Positions 1 through 13,700 of a stretch of 64,000 nucleotides of DNA are shown piece by piece. The translations under genes were made by a program, and so were the position numbers. The stretch comes from Leguminivora glycinivorella. Its lineage: Eukaryota > Arthropoda > Insecta > Lepidoptera > Tortricidae. How positions within the stretch are numbered: the first letter of the stretch is position 1; every line of letters begins with the position of its first letter. The stretch is taken from the NCBI RefSeq assembly GCF_023078275.1, contig NC_062988.1, positions 2,869,501 through 2,933,500 of the forward strand. The letters are read 5' to 3'. The notes beneath the pieces were generated by a model, which was not told where the DNA came from, searched no databases, and saw only the letters and a list, made by a program, of their open reading frames with translations.

Positions 1-855
1 ACCGAATAATAAAAAGCGTGGGGACAAACGAACTGCAACCCAACTGCAACGCAACTCTTCTTGTATTGCAACTGCACACGGACTGCACGTCTATGCTACA
101 GATGAGGTATGTGTATATCGAACCTATGATGCCCAAAATTCTATGACATTCCCTTACTACTCCTGTTCAAATCAATGCAAAGTTATCTTAGACGGGCTCT
201 AGGTAGGTAAGTAATTGCATTTTTTATGGTTTCCCATTGAATAATAAAGATAAGTCCTCACAAGTATTTCCCAGACGGAGCGTCCTTCAAGTATGAGTGG
301 CTTGAAATGAGCAGACCACTCACAGTTGCGGAATAACCCTCTTTATAATAAGAGAAACGCTTTTTACTTGGTTTTCTTTCGTAATGAAGATACTTTTACT
401 ACATGTTTTCCTTTAAAACAAAATTCTCCGATATATTTGCCTTATTTTCATTTGGAAGAAACAGTAAGAATATATTATTTAATTTATATTAAATCTACTC
501 AAAACATTTAGTAGGTTAAGTAGTACCAGCAAGATCATATTTTCCTGTGTTTTTAAAACTATGTAAATATTATTAGCTGTTTAAAAAAAAACAATAACAT
601 CGCCAAAATTTATAAAACACTATTTTAGTTTGTAAGACGAATATAAATCAATGAAACAAAATAGATCGCATACCATGACCAACCTGTTTAGCCGAATAGC
701 TAACCACCGAAAATTAAAAAGTAAACGTTCCAATTTTGAAATTCCGTGCGCGGATTGCCATAGAATCAAAAATAACAATCAAACGTCGCGAATGAAGGAA
801 AATTTGTTGTGAAGTGTCGTGTTTTTTGTTAAAAAGTTGAATATTGCAAAAATAA
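1..855. other. Upstream region, no gene seen
   Basis: AT-rich sequence with no long coding exon. The last 100-150 bases are probably the 5' UTR of the zinc-finger gene. Promoter elements were not identified. Confidence 0.4.
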
Positions 856-929
856 ATGATGTTTTCTGATGACGAAATAAAAGAAATGCCGGGTGGTAGT
901 TTCATGAGGCCTGGCGATGAAATAATAAG
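856..929 (+). CDS. Zinc-finger gene exon 1 (start)
   Basis: Two adjacent in-frame ATGs follow an in-frame TAA at 853-855. The exon encodes MMFSDDEIKEMPGGSFM and a short continuation, then ends at AAG|GTGCGA with two bases of a Ser codon. Upstream sequence (about 700-855) is likely 5' UTR. No clear TATA box or initiator was seen. Confidence 0.75.
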
Positions 930-3900
930 GTGCGATGTTCGATTATTTCTGTAATAAACGAGGAATGAATCGCAACCACATTGATATTTATCGACGCTTA
1001 TAATGATTGTATTTCTTTATTGTTTTGAATTTAATATTTACTGACGAATGTATATTTATTTTTGTGCCGTGTTGTGTTTTTTTGCAGTATACGCAAAGTG
1101 TGTTTAAGCGACAAATATGACAAAAACGATTCAAGTTACAATAAGGAGCCATTAATTTCAAATTCAGGTGGTAATGAAGTAAGTAATTATAGTTATTGAT
1201 CGTTCCTTTTCAGTGTTTTGTGTGTTATTGTGTCAAAATATTTCCTGATGAAACTAAACGTAAATGAAAAACTTTGCAAATAACGTGTCCGTGTAACTAT
1301 AATATTTGTTCCAATTTTATGCCGCGATAATATTATTTAATAAAACTGAAAAAATATACTAAAATATGAATAATAAGTACAGTACGTACCTAAGCACTCA
1401 GCTGAAAGCGCAGATGAATATTTCTGACAGAAATCATAGAAACATTTTATAAACTGTGACATTTAAACAGATAGCTGTCTCTTTCTAGCAAATAATAATG
1501 TTTTTCAAACCTTTGATAAATTAAGAGTGTAAATTTTGTGTTTTTTGCTCATTTCATTAAATTAAAATTACTTACCTACTTATAGTTCAGAATTTTATTG
1601 TCATATATATTTTACGCTAAATACGGTTTAGCATCTGATTGTTTCTTTTTAAACGTATACAGTGAGAATCGCTCTGTCTTTGTCTTACATTAGTGTTGTT
1701 ACCCAAAGAAATATTAAAACTAAAGTAGGTACAGACTGATAAGTTGACTGTGTTGTGTTTGCCAGATTATACAAGGCAGTCAAACTGTGTACAGTAAACG
1801 GCGATAAATGCACATCGGAAAGAGAAATTACTGTCACATAAGCAAGAAAGAGACAACGCTCTACGAAGACGAAAAACCGATGTGCAATCATTATCGCCTG
1901 GTACTGTAAGGCCGATAGTCCACTATAATATTTGTATAAGTACAGTATGTCACAGTATCGTTTTCTTTCAACCCCTTATATGCCAAGAGTGGCACTGAAG
2001 CTTGAGTAGTTTTATGTGCTCTGCCTACCTCTTTATGGGATACAGGCGTGATCGTATGTATGTATGTATGTATGTATGTATGTATAAGTAATAGAAATAT
2101 GATCATAAATCTGTATGCCTCCCTTTTTCTCTAACGTGAAGAAAAAGGACAGCATGTTGCCTATGATAATATTTCTATGATAGACATATATGATAGTGGA
2201 CTATCGGCCTAAGTATTTACTGAAATACTAGCTTATGCCCGCGGCTTCGCTCGCGTTAAATTCAAAAATTCTGAATGCTCCATACAAACTTCCACCCCCC
2301 ATTTAAAGAAAGTGGGGGATTAGAAAGAGACAGAAAGTAGCCAATGTCACTCTCCATCCCGTTAACTATCTCCACTTATAAAAATATTTCAATACGTCGC
2401 TCTGTTTTGCTGTGGAAGACGGACAAACAAACAGACACACACACTTTCCCATTTCTAATATTATAGTATGGATACTTTATTTATTATAACTTAATTATTT
2501 GTCCTTTCTTAACCCTTTACGCGTCAGACTTCCGTAGTTTAGTTTCAAAGAAAGATTGTACCTAAGACTATTTTACTTTTTAAACCCCGACTCAAAATCG
2601 ACGGGGTGTTATAAGTTTGACGTGTCTGTCTGTCCGTCTGTCCATCTGTCCGTCTGTCTGTCTGTCTTTCTGTCTGTCTGTCCATCCGTCTGTTTGTCTG
2701 TCTGTATGTGTGTCTGTCTGTGGCATCGTAGCTCACGAACGGATGAACCGATTTAGATTTAGTTTTTTTTTTTGTCTGAAAGCTGTGTTAGTCGGGAGTG
2801 TTCTTAGCCATGTTTCATGAAAATCAGTCTACTATGTCGCGGTCAGGGGTTTTTTCAAAATTTTAATTTTGTGGTTAGGTTATATTATACATTTATATAA
2901 ATTTATTCCAGCTAGATGTCTCCCGATCTCTCTTCCGCGATGGATTCTTTCCTGACACCCTCGAACATACCCAAGCCCGCTTCGCCTGGACAGAAGAGGA
3001 CGGCAATATCGCTTCGCTCGTGTCTGAACCCGGCTTCGGTACTGGACAAACCTTTGGGAAAGACTTGGATGCAGCTCTTAGCAATGAGGTAATGTATACT
3101 ATTATCAAAGACATGTGTAACTCCGTATAGACAGATAAAGTCTAAGAAAAAAACGTACCAGAAAAAGGTACGGTGACCTAGATGGCGATACACCTTTGGG
3201 GGACGCTCGGCTAGATAGCGATAATATTAATATTTGACATTTTAACACATATCAAGCTAAGAATATGGGCCAAATTGTCAAAACTGAGGTTCAAAAGTTT
3301 TAAGCTTGTCTATGCACTGTGATTACACATTTTACTTTGACAATAACTCTCTGTAATACTCGATCCTTTTTGCTATTATATAAAAATCAGATTATAGCTA
3401 GTATTTTTTGTTCGCCATGGCTTTTTTCCTCGTATGTCAATAACGATCTATAAGTATTATGCTCTCTTTTCCGTTATAACTTCTTCTTTGCAACGCTGAG
3501 CCACTGAACATCTTCTGTGCTACACTGATTCAAACTTTCACGATGTTTACACATATTTAAAATTGCAAACGGGACTTAATCGCGTATTTACTATGTTTTA
3601 AACACTAACCTCGAGTCTCCTCTGAGACCACGGGGACAATGCCGTCCTTGAAACGTCGGAGGTTAGTGTTTAAAACATAGTAAATACGCGATTAAGTCCC
3701 GTTTGCAATTTTAAATATCTTCTGTGCTATTAAAATCGCTGCCAACATAGCTTGGTTTGCCTTTAGTTTCCCCCGCCTGGATTCAGCGGGCCCCAGCGAG
3801 GTTCCAAGCTATTAAGAGGGGGTCGTACGAAATCCTCGAAAAGAGCATTCGGCGTTTAACAAATGCTGCTCACATTTCTAAATTAAAGGAAATAAAATAA

Positions 3901-6900
3901 ATGTAGTTATTATCTTAAAGAGTGTGTCTACAACTTTTGACTATTCAGAATCTCTAATTATTAAAGGTATAATAAATAAACCCACGCAAAGTTGACCTAA
4001 AATGAGAAAAACGTATGTTGCCGTTTAGTAAACTTTGTTAAAAAAATTCAATACTTTAGTTATAACATTAAGTGATTCTAAAAGCCAGATAAATGGACTA
4101 GAAGTTTTGACGTTTTTTATATTTTTCCTCTCAAAGGCAACAAAGAAATTTTACCTTAAATTTAAACTATCGTAAAATTTCCATACATTCGCCATTGCTG
4201 TCAGAATTCTCCTTTCGATTAGACGCCGTGAGCGGCTCATCGGAGGCAGACGTGTCGCCGGTCGCTCCGCATTGACAATTAAATTTGACAAATATTTTGA
4301 CAGAAATTAGTGTACGTACACGAAAAACCATACCAGTGTAAAACTGTGCTCAAAATAAATAGGGTAAATCAAATATGTCAGGTGGAGATCCAATCTCATT
4401 TAAAGTTTAAAGGTGCATGGCTTGTGCATAAAAAATAAATAAAAATATATCACATTATTAAAGAAAATAACGAACACAACCGAATGAGTATAAATGATTT
4501 CATTCTAGTTCGGTTAAATTGAAAAAAGTTTCATGTTTTCTTTTACTCATTGGAATACATTTTCATTACGCTGGTATTAACAGTACGTCATTTTAAAAAT
4601 ATATATGACAGCACCTACGTCAAATTTTGTCAACCAAACTTCACAGGTTGTATGTAAACAATTACAATTTAATTTATCCATACATATTCAGATACTTATT
4701 AATCGATTCTTACTTAGAATAGAAAAAAGGGGAATGCGAGCGGGTATAGGTATAGTGCTTCTGGTTCAAATTTAATTGTATATATAAAAAAATCTCTCAA
4801 TTTCATTAAAGATTTACTCTGTGCATACCGCGAACACGTAATCGTAAGTTGAAAACAATAATAATTATAAAGTACCAAAATACATCGTTGTTTAGAAAGC
4901 GCTTGTTTTGAATGGTACTTCTCCACTCAACTAGACCAAATATTCATGGAATACCAGCATAAATGACTATGAACGGCCGTGCAAAAATATCTGATTTTCT
5001 ATAGGGGGCCATAAGTAGGTATATGACGACATGTTCCCGGCAAAAATTTGTGATGCTCCGTGACCGGCAAAAACATCGTCTCTCTTTCTAGCGTCTCGCG
5101 AGCGTAGTTTCGGGCCAACTGTATGGAAAAAGACGCCGCGTCAGCGCGGCTTAGCCATACAGTTGGCCCGACACTACGATCGCAAGACGGTAGATGTGGG
5201 AGGGTCCTTATCCGCATAAATATCTGATCGGGTCGCTTAAAAATATTTGATTCCTTATAAAAACCTAAATTACACTCTCACCCGCATAAATATCTATCCA
5301 TTGTTAAAGCAAAATATATATCTTACGGGCTAGAAATCATTAATATGTAATTAAAGTGCAATAACAAACCCTACCTGGTTGCCTTACAGCCGTAAATTGT
5401 ATGAGGTGATTTGACAGTTCACAAAAACGGTGTAGACTTTTCATTGGATATGTCTGTCTCATTTGTTCTTAAATTATGACAAGTAAACTTATTGCAAATC
5501 TAGTATCAGAAGCCTTTATACAAGCTTTTATTCAACTTGCCTTGTTACTAGGTATGTTAGTTTGAGTCAAAACGTAGAAGCTAAATTTGACCCACTTTCT
5601 GGTTTCCGATTGAGCTGAAATTTTGCACACATATGTAAATCAAGTGACAATGTAATATTATGGTATCATGGAGCTAATCTGATGATGAAGCAGAAAGGTG
5701 ATCATAGGAACTCTGTTATGAAACGTCGTATCCCCATTGAGTCAGGGGTTTTTAGAAATGTCTCGGAGAGCAATAGATGATTGTTGAAAGAAAGGTACAG
5801 TCGGCGATAATATTAGCTTGTGCCAAAAATGAAATTTTTGCATAAAAAACTTATTAAGTATAAATTGGGAGGTGTAATTTTTTATTATCTCTTAAATAGC
5901 ATTAAGAAGAAAAACCGACCAAGAGCGTGTCAGTGTAGGGTTCCGTATTTCCCGACATTATACATAATGACAATTTAATAAATACCGTAATTTGGGGTGA
6001 AAAGGGTTCCGGGGGTATATAATGTTATTATATTTCTTGACATATTCCTTCTATTTTCCGCAATCAAAGTAGGAAAATAATATATTTACAGTTTCATGTC
6101 TGTCAAAGTTGACGTTCAAATTTATTGGATTTTTACTCATTTTAATCGTTCATTATCCTTTTGAATGTGTATACACTTCTAAAGTTTATGTATAACAGAA
6201 AATCATAAGACATATTTTCATTTTTATAATGGTTTTCATGAAGAAAGCGATGCAACTGTGTTAGGGAATTTTTACGGGATGAATAAATATCCGCGGCCTG
6301 AGGGGTGAATGGGATCAGGAATGGGGGAAATTGGGTCGCAAAGGGGGTGATTAGGGTCGGAAGAGGGGTGAATTGGGATGTGTGGTCAATGCTTGTCACA
6401 TTGTATAAAAGATATATAACTTACCTAAAGTGATATTTTTATGATTGACCTCTCTGTATATGGACGCAATTTATACGTCAATGTATTGCTTCGTAGTTAG
6501 ACTAGATACAAGAAATTAACACTTAGAAATATTAATCACACTTCTGTCAACCTCTACGTTTCTACTTAAGTCCGCAAAAATTACCCATGGTTGCTATAAT
6601 ATAAACGGATTACTTTAAAATAAAAGTATGAAACTATACAACTAGGGAAGAAATAAAATTATTTTATAAATAATTTTTGATTTGTTCCTTTTCAAGTTTA
6701 TATGAATAATAAATTTTCAATTCGCTCAAAGGTTGGAAGAGATCCCTTATAGGGATAAGGTCGCCTTTGTACATCATAACTATACTGTATTTTTATGTCC
6801 TAACTTGTCTTTATGTACAATAAAGTGTCCAACTGTCCACATACATTTATACATATATTGAAATAGATATCATACACGAAAGAAAAAACGAAAGGCCCAC

Positions 6901-9900
6901 GGTGGCAGAGCCGGGAATCGAACCCGGGTCTTCAGCTTACGCAGCTAACGTTATTACCACTAGGCCACCAGACCAGGTAAAAAAAAACGGCCAAATGAGA
7001 ATCTATTTTCGCACAATTGTAAAACTAAATTATTTTTACTAGTTACCTCCAAAATACCAAATAAAATTGGGCTACATAGTACATCGTTTTCTAAAGATTT
7101 TGGGTTCATGGGGTCGGAACGGGTATAAACTAACGTAATTTATGGTGAATAGGGCCAAAACCGACTTTTGAACGTCGATAGCAGTTTTTTTATATGTGCC
7201 ATGCAAATTTTTTACACAAAAAATCTTCTGGCAGTGTGAACTTCGGTTTGTCTTTGAAAATATGTCGTTTTATTTAGTAATTTTCGCTCACTCTAACGTT
7301 GGGGTGAATAGGGTCGGGAAGGGGGTGAATAGGGAAAAGTGCTAGGGTTGACTCTTTCGGATTGCGAACAAAATATGACCTGTCACGAGCATATTATATT
7401 TATTTGACCAAAAAAATAAGGATTTAATATGTTATGTATGAGTAGTCGGTAATGAAATCTACACATATAATAACCCTTAACCAACCTTTATAGTTAGATG
7501 GTGCTCTGACGCGGTGAATAAGTAAGTATGGTCTTGGGCAGTGCGGATAACGTGTCAAAATAAAAGCATAGTTTGTTGCTATTTTTCATGTTTAAATAAA
7601 CTTCTAAACTAACGTCTTGGGTATTAAAGTAAAAGGTTCACAGTTAGCTTGCCAGAAATGTGTTTAGCTATACCATTGTATTGAATTTTGTATCATAAAG
7701 TCAAACTAGGTATTTACTACTAATGATTTACTCTTTGGGGTGTCTTTGATCACTTGCATGGGGTAACATTGACCATAGTGACACATAGTTGATTATGTCA
7801 CGGTACTTGTTGAGGCTGATAATTTGATCTCTTCTTGTAATAAATATTGAAACAATTGCAAATAAAGTTGGTTTTTTGAAGATGGTAATTTTTATTCTTG
7901 ATCAAAGTAACCCCAAAATAGCGTTAAAGAGTTGTAATATTTGACTCTGCGAACCATTTTTTTTTTCTTGAGATAAAATACTTTTGTAAGGGATTACATT
8001 CGATTATCGTTACAAAAAAAATAGTGTATCAAAGTAACCCCAATGTCAGTTTAAGTTTGATCACATCGTTTTTTTTATGCGTACATTTTATTTATTTATT
8101 TATGCTTTATTACACATAAAAAATAAGTACAAATAGTGGACATAATGCCTTAAGGCATTCTCTACCAGTCAACCACTGGGTTAAAAAGAAACATTTGATA
8201 CGTGCAGGCATCGTGACAGAAAACAATAATCCTGATATCACTTATTTTGTTACCTTTTTAGATTTTTAGCAGGAAAAGACTTAAAAAGTTGATAGTCCCA
8301 TTTTTTTTCTTTCTTAGTTACGTTACGTTGACCAATTTTGGAATTTATACTTCTCTAACTCCTACATTTAATAGGTAAAAATACCCATTAAATGTAGAAG
8401 CTAGAGAAGTTTAAATTCCCAAATTGGTCAATGTAACCCCAGTTTACGGTAGACACCGTCAACCTATTCTAATAATTCTCTTTTTATTTGAAAGAAAATT
8501 CGTTACGATACTAAAATATGCAATCTAAGATAAAAAATGCTTTTCATATAGTTACAAACTTAGTTCAGATTTTTTTTGTACAACTTTTAAAAATTGTTCT
8601 ACCTATCAAGTTCAAAATAATTTTCCAAGAAAGTCTTTTTAAAGTTCTGCTTATGAGATTTTTTCATATTTGAGAAAACAGCCCTTATGGCCTGAAATAC
8701 GGCATACGGCAGTGATATTGACATTGACATAATATATGCTTTTTCGTATTTTGATGGTATTTTGACTGCACTGTATTTTTTGCCATGCTAATTTGAACCT
8801 TATCTTTGAGCGATGTTTTTTAATTTTCAGTTACATCACAGATGTTTATGGCATGACATCTAGGGATTTAGCCATTTAAAAGAAACTACAAGGGGCTTTA
8901 CAGACGTGGCGACTGCAACTGGTACAGGGCCTAAGCCATAATTTATAATTATATTGTGATTTTTATATGTATTTGTGTTTTATTTAATACTAAGTATGAG
9001 TTTCAACATTTTCAACTCAAGGAACTGAAATTAAGAGAAGAGACTCGGAAATTGGGTAAGATCAAGAGTCTGATGCAGATGGCAATGGCGGTATTGGATA
9101 AGATATGCGTCGATATTCCCTGTCTATCTTTGTGTCTCTGACTTGACTGCTGCTAGCTCTGTACTCTATTCATTAGGTTTTTATTTTATACACATACTTT
9201 ATTTTTGTATTAAAATAAATGATAAAAAAACCTAACGACCAAAAAGAATAAAGAAAATATCTGATAGTCTTTAATACAACCCGTATATACGTAATGCGCA
9301 GCACAGGCCTCTGAAGACCTGCAGGGCAATCATGGTCGCGCGATAAATGATAAAACATCGGGCCGTCCCTATCGTACTTACAAATAGTGCGATAGGGACA
9401 GCCTGATGTTTTATCATTTATCACGCGACCATAATTGTCTGCCTGGAGGTATCGGCCTTCACACACGACTTTGAATAATGTTTGCGAGGATAGGCAGGCT
9501 GATGATTTTTAATCTAAGTACTTATAGAAAAGTAACGCAAAATGAAGTGCAAAGTAATTTGAAATACACCTAGATAAACAATCAACTGAGTAAGGAACGT
9601 TATCTACATATTTAGGTAAATTTAAGTCACATGAGACATGAACAGAGAAGGAAAGCTAGATGACGTGTATTTTTTCTCTGTCTTCTTGTATGCTACCCTT
9701 TTTACAGTTTTAATTTCTCAAAGGAGGTCAGTAGTTGACTACAAACTCAAAATAACACTCTTGAAAAAAATTAAGGGTCACTGACCTTTCACAGTAAATT
9801 GAGGTAGTGTGAGTGAAGGGTGTTTGTGTGTGTAATGGGGTAATTTGACAGATTCTGAAAATTCTCCCTGCTCTACCCCCTCTTAAGACGATACGGTAGG

Positions 9901-10647
9901 GGACAATTCTCCGTACAAACGCTCTCGACTATTTCCTCCCTGGTTTTTGAAGATAGAGCAATGATTTTTTTAACACAGATTATTATGATTTTATCTGTGT
10001 CGGACCGTTTTGATTTTTTTTGATATTCTTATTTTTAAAGACGCTAGAGCCCATCAAAAATTTTCAAAAACGGCCTTAATGATTATGGCGCAAAAAAGGT
10101 CTGGGGCCCGTTTCTCGAAAGGTACAAGCCTTGTTAGCCAAAAAAACTAAACGGTCCGACACAGATAATTTCATTGTTATTCAGATTCTCAAATTTCGTT
10201 ACGATTCATTAAGTTTTGAAGGAGGAAATAGTCGAGAGCGGAACCTCGATTTCAAAGATTTTTTCGCAATATCTTTTAACTGAGAACACTATTAGTACTT
10301 ATATTTAACTAAAATTCCCAAATTGAAAGGGGGGCTCCTTTCCATTTTAGCATTTTACTTTATTGCTTTACTACGACGAAGTTGTGGATACATTTTTAGC
10401 GCTTTGTCCGCATATACAATATTTAATACCTTGACTGTATTACTATAATTTATTAAGATACTTACCAACTCGAAGCTATAACATACTTAGATAATAATAT
10501 GTTTTTGTTTCAGCAAGAAGCAGATACTTCGAGCTCGGTGTTCAACGGACGCAGTTACATTCCGAAGACCAGCGACTCCCATCTGGTTTCCTCCACTTCC
10601 GCAGGTATTTAAATGTACATACATACATACATACATACATACATACA

Positions 10648-10681
<34 letters not shown>

Positions 10682-10696
10682 CATACAATACATACA

Positions 10697-10728
<32 letters not shown>

Positions 10729-13700
10729 CAATCACGCCTGTATCCCACAAAAGGGTAGGCATCAGAGCACATGAACTACTCAAGTTTCAGTGCCACTCTT
10801 GGCAAATCAGGGATTTAATGAAAACGAAATTGTGACATTGCAGTGACAGGTTGCCAGCCTCTCGCCTACGCCACAATTTAACCCATATCCCACAGTCGAC
10901 TTTAGACACCCACAGGAAGAAAGGGGGTGATGAAATTCTTAAACCGTCACCACACGGGACCGGGTAAATGTAACCATCAACATTATCATCATCGTTCTTC
11001 TTCTTTTACCTAGCGTTTTCCCGGCCTAGCGCCATGGCACAGTATAATAAAGAGTACTCTCGTGTGTCCACTCCCGCTCCCCGCTGAAAGTGCCTCCCAC
11101 CCCCTCTCGGTTACCTCACAGTTACTGCCTGTCAAAAACGCGAACAGTTGACCTGTCATATTTCACTCATACAAGCGTGTAGTATACGCGTTCACCTACA
11201 CGAGCTTATTAGACTGTATGCTAATAGGAACGCGCCGCTTTCATAATATATTTGATCGCCAGTGTCCGAGGTGTGCCCAGGGTCCGCTTTCCTGCTCAGT
11301 CTTCTCCACTTTTCCCGGTCTTCGGCATCCTTTTGAGATTGTTCTCTTGCATGTCCACGGATTTGGCGTAGGCACTAATTTTACGAAAGAGACTGCCATC
11401 TGACCTTCCAACCCAAAGGATAACTAGGCCTTATTGGACTTAGTCCGGTTTCCTTCACGATGTTTTCCTTCACCTAAAAGCGACTGACAAATTTAATATC
11501 AATCAAATGACAATCCGCACACAAGTTCCGAAAAACTCATTGGTACGAGCCGGGGTTCGAACCCGCGACCTCTGGATTGAAAGTCGCAGTCTCTTATCGC
11601 TAGGCCACCAGCACTTATACATGCAGTAACCAAAGACATATGTAACTCCGTATAAAGTCAGTTCATCCTTACTTGTCCAATAATGTAAACAAACGAAATG
11701 TCAAATATGATAAAAGACAATAACTAGTGATTGGAAGTGTCGATAAAATGATGTATTGACGATAATTTCGCTGCTGACGTCTTCAGAGGATTTTCAATTT
11801 TACGTCACACAGTATCTATGTTAAAACCAAAATGAAATTCTTTTTCGTCACATTTGCAACAATCCTGTGAAAAAGGCTAGTTCAGTATTCATTTTATAGT
11901 ACTTAGGATTAACATTTACAACAACAAATATCAAAATATACTGATAGTTCAATATTTATTGTAAAGAAAGGGTAGGAAATAAAACGTAATGTAGTCGGTT
12001 AAAAAAATCTGATAAATGATTGTAGTCAATATCAACGCGTTTTTTTGCAAGCTATACAAACTCAAGTGTTAATATCGATCGTTCATAATGATAAGTTGTC
12101 ATCCCAACATTACGATTCGTAGACAACCTAGACTTCGTAATGTCAGGGGTTTTTGATGTCATCCGTTCGTTATTGCAATTATTGATGAAAATATTTTTAG
12201 AAATGATATTTTTCAGTGGTTTTTTGGTTGATTTCAATACTTTGTGAGTTTCTTTAAGTATATAATAACGTTATAAGTGATGAATAATGTGTAATTCCAG
12301 AGAAAAGTGAGATAATGTTTTCCAGCAGTGTTTGTTTACATGATTGGACAAGTAAAGGTGAATTGACCTTAGACAGATAAAGTCCAGGAAAAAAACGTAC
12401 CTAAGAACCATAGAGAAAAAGGTACGGTGGCCTAAATGGCGTTACACCTTTGGGAGACTCTCGAATAGATGGCATTAATATTTTGACATTTTAACACATA
12501 TCAAGCTAAGAATACGGACCAAGTTGTCAAAACTGAGGTTTAAAGGTTTTAAGTCTGTGTTGAGAGATAGCAGTCTATGCACTGTGATTACACATTTTAC
12601 TTTGACAGTAACTCTCTGTAAACTGGATCCTCTTTGCAGTAACTTACATAAATCATTTCGGTATATAGATAGAGAACATTAATTATTAATAAATCTTACG
12701 TTACTTACTAACGCAAACTCCATACCAAAAAAATATATATAACACGCTGCTTTTATTTATGACGCCTCCTAAAAATATTTCAAGCTGAAATAAGCCTTTT
12801 TTTTACAAATGAAATGGATTGCATCCTGTAGGCGCGTTTTAATCTAGCAAATGGACTCCATGTTTTACGGGTCACCCTTTATACGGAGTATATTTAAAAC
12901 AGCCTGTATTTTGCTACGAGGATAGGTAAAACCTTTTTGGTTGTGGATTTTGGGTTTCATTATCTGCTTCTAGGGCTATACCTATACCTACCTACATAGT
13001 TTTTTATTTCATACCTGATAGGTAGGTATTGTACTTTTATATAGGAAATAAGACAGGATGCTGATACGCAATAATGTGTTATCCCACATAGGGTTGCAAA
13101 AAAACGGTTTTTTTTCTGGCTTAAAAAAAAAAACCGTGAAAAAAAACAGTTTTTTTTCTGGAGTATGTTTTTTTTCTAAAGTACGAAATCTCAAAATTTG
13201 CAAAGTAGTTAATACTTTTATACGGTTTTTAGACTTAACGTTAACTATTAAACGAATTTAATCAAATAACTTTAATTTCTGGTCTTATAAAAGTAACATT
13301 TACGAAATCTGTAGTTGGTAGTTATCACTATTTACTGTTGGCAACACCACCGCCTCTCCACGCTACACGCAGCATCGGGGATTCCCCAATAAACGTTTGT
13401 ATACTGAATGTTAATTGAATTAAAATGTACGTGATTGTTATTGAAACACGTTACAACTCACGAAAAACCGTTATTGTCGTATTATTTGTTCATCTGAAAA
13501 AAAACCATATTTAGAAAAAAAACCACGGTGCTCGGTTTTTTTCATGTTTTTTTTCACAATTCTGAAAAAAAAAAACATTTGGTTTTTTTTCTATTTACAA
13601 CCCTAATCCCACATGCATTTCGCAATAAGATGTCAACTCAAAAATTAGACGATTAAAGTCGACATTTTATTGCAAAATTCATGTGGGATAACACATTATT

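Larger units (their letters stand above)
5985..7345. repeat. Region with recurrent GGGGTGAATAGGG motif
   Basis: Variants of GGGTGAATNGGGTCGG occur near 5993, 6300-6380, 7105 and 7305-7340, interrupted by a LINE tail (6720-6835) and a tRNA-like SINE (6890-6975). Probably one old repeat split by later insertions. No coding potential recognised. Confidence 0.4.

Noticed and set aside
2545..2820. Cys/Ser/Val-rich open frames on both strands
   Set aside because: They arise from the GTCY microsatellite inside the MITE.
6890..6975. Functional tRNA gene
   Set aside because: A and B boxes are present, but the acceptor arms do not pair and the sequence is a SINE head. The same applies to 11540-11616 and 14650-14730.
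10487..10783. Minus-strand open frames rich in Tyr-Val-Cys-Met
   Set aside because: They are translations of the (CATA)n microsatellite and overlap exon 4 on the other strand.
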